This document shows, piece after piece, positions 28,638 to 29,036 of a stretch of DNA of 29,036 nt. The notes under the pieces were generated by a model. It had not been told where the DNA came from, did no database searches, and saw only the letters and a list, made by a program, of their open reading frames with translations. Numbering within the stretch: the stretch's first letter is position 1; each line of letters begins with the position of its first letter. The stretch covers positions 1-29,036 of the IMG/VR virus record IMGVR_UViG_3300030106_003788. One strand, 5' to 3'. Both the position numbers and the translations under genes were made by a program. Origin of the DNA: a virus.

Positions 28638-29036
28638 GCATAGAAGCACTATTCGAAAAAGAAGCCGCCCGCAAAGTACAATCTTTAGAAGACAAAGACC
28701 TCAACATGATGTCGATACTTTGTGAGCGATTACTAAAACTACAAGCACAAATCGGCAACGCAGAGGACAATCTGCAAAAATTAAAAGAACAAGAGAAAGA
28801 GTTGTCGCAAGAAGTTATACCAGAACATCTTGCACTGTTAGGCATACTTGATCTCAAGCTGGTAGACGGATCCCGTATATCAGCAGAACCGTTTTACAGC
28901 GCACGCATCTCAGCTGACAAGATAGATGCGGGTCACGACTGGCTCAGAACAAGGGGCCACGGCGACTTGATTAAGAACGTAGTTAGCGTTCAGTTTGGTC
29001 AAGGCGAAGACGAACGCGCTCAAGAAGTGATAGATG
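28634..29036 (+). CDS. Conserved phage early protein, cut by right window edge
   Basis: The frame from ATG 28634 is open for 134 codons to the window end, so the C-terminus is missing. An N-terminal helix pair (LNMMSILCERLLKLQAQIGN, then NAEDNLQKLKEQEKELSQEV) forms a likely coiled coil. After it comes a domain with LDLKLVDGSRISAEPFYSAR and a GHGDLIKNVVSVQFGQGED segment. The helix-then-beta order and the WLxxxGHGxLIK motif recall a common phage early protein found near single-strand binding or replication genes. The function is not known to me. It is preceded by an ATGA overlap. Confidence 0.65.
   Translation, partial: MSIEALFEKEAARKVQSLEDKDLNMMSILCERLLKLQAQIGNAEDNLQKLKEQEKELSQEVIPEHLALLGILDLKLVDGSRISAEPFYSARISADKIDAGHDWLRTRGHGDLIKNVVSVQFGQGEDERAQEVID

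Noticed and set aside
1-29036. Prophage or temperate signs (integrase, attachment site, repressor)
   Set aside because: No such gene or site could be recognised in this window; the question stays open for the rest of the genome.

Overview
This window is part of the genome of a tailed double-stranded DNA phage (Caudoviricetes). The structural protein families (a fibre protein starting MATYVNDLRLKEI, the GHPPEFWAER protein, the RPWAPPSALDAP protein, and SU10-type adaptors) are ones I recall mainly from marine metagenomic phages. The two adaptor-like proteins, and the lack of any tail tube, sheath or tape measure gene here, suggest a short-tailed virion, but the left part of the morphogenesis module lies outside the window. 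No integrase, rRNA, tRNA, CRISPR array or insertion sequence is visible. The DNA is AT-rich with tightly packed genes that often overlap as ATGA or TAATG. The host cannot be named from the sequence.

Layout. (1) Positions 19226 down to 1, minus strand, are the late module. It runs: large terminase, a 63-aa basic protein, portal, a 61-aa coiled coil, a GroES-like co-chaperonin, scaffold, a 157-aa head protein, a decoration-like protein and the major capsid protein, ended by an intrinsic terminator. A second block follows with its own candidate promoter: two small virion proteins, two head-tail adaptors, a zinc-ribbon/cupredoxin-like fusion, a Rossmann-type protein, and a dense run of tail fibre and receptor-binding genes (C1q-like tip, S74 self-cleaving chaperone, repeat proteins). 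(2) Positions 19227-20410 hold a PD-(D/E)XK nuclease and an unknown gene on the minus strand, with non-coding DNA carrying a 20-bp palindrome, a ten-G tract and a 7-bp tandem repeat. (3) Positions 20530-23294, plus strand, are a cluster of ten small, coupled genes of unknown function, probably early host-takeover genes. Two of these are shorter than 50 codons. (4) Positions 23291-23794, minus strand, are the small terminase, more than 4 kb from the large one. (5) Positions 23795-24428 are the most unusual stretch. They hold an array of ACCTAATGTG motifs in both orientations, a long inverted repeat, a consensus sigma70 promoter (TTGACA-17-TATAAT) and a GC-richer leader of about 140 nt that can close on itself. 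(6) Positions 24441-25102 hold two plus-strand unknown genes ended by a strong terminator that probably works in both directions. (7) Positions 27995 down to 25138, minus strand, hold an SNF2-type helicase, an unknown protein, a SET-domain protein, a thermonuclease and a 49-aa basic protein. (8) From 28107 rightward a new plus-strand unit starts from promoters that overlap those of the helicase operon.

How it fits together. Early and middle genes sit on the right in several short divergent and convergent units, and late genes form one long leftward unit. Scaffold, portal, capsid and phage GroES point to assisted head assembly. The fibre block, with shared modules and repeats in different genes, looks like a recombining host-range cassette. 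The motif array next to terS could be an operator cluster, a replication iteron array or a packaging recognition site, and is the best candidate here for an undescribed regulatory or packaging system.
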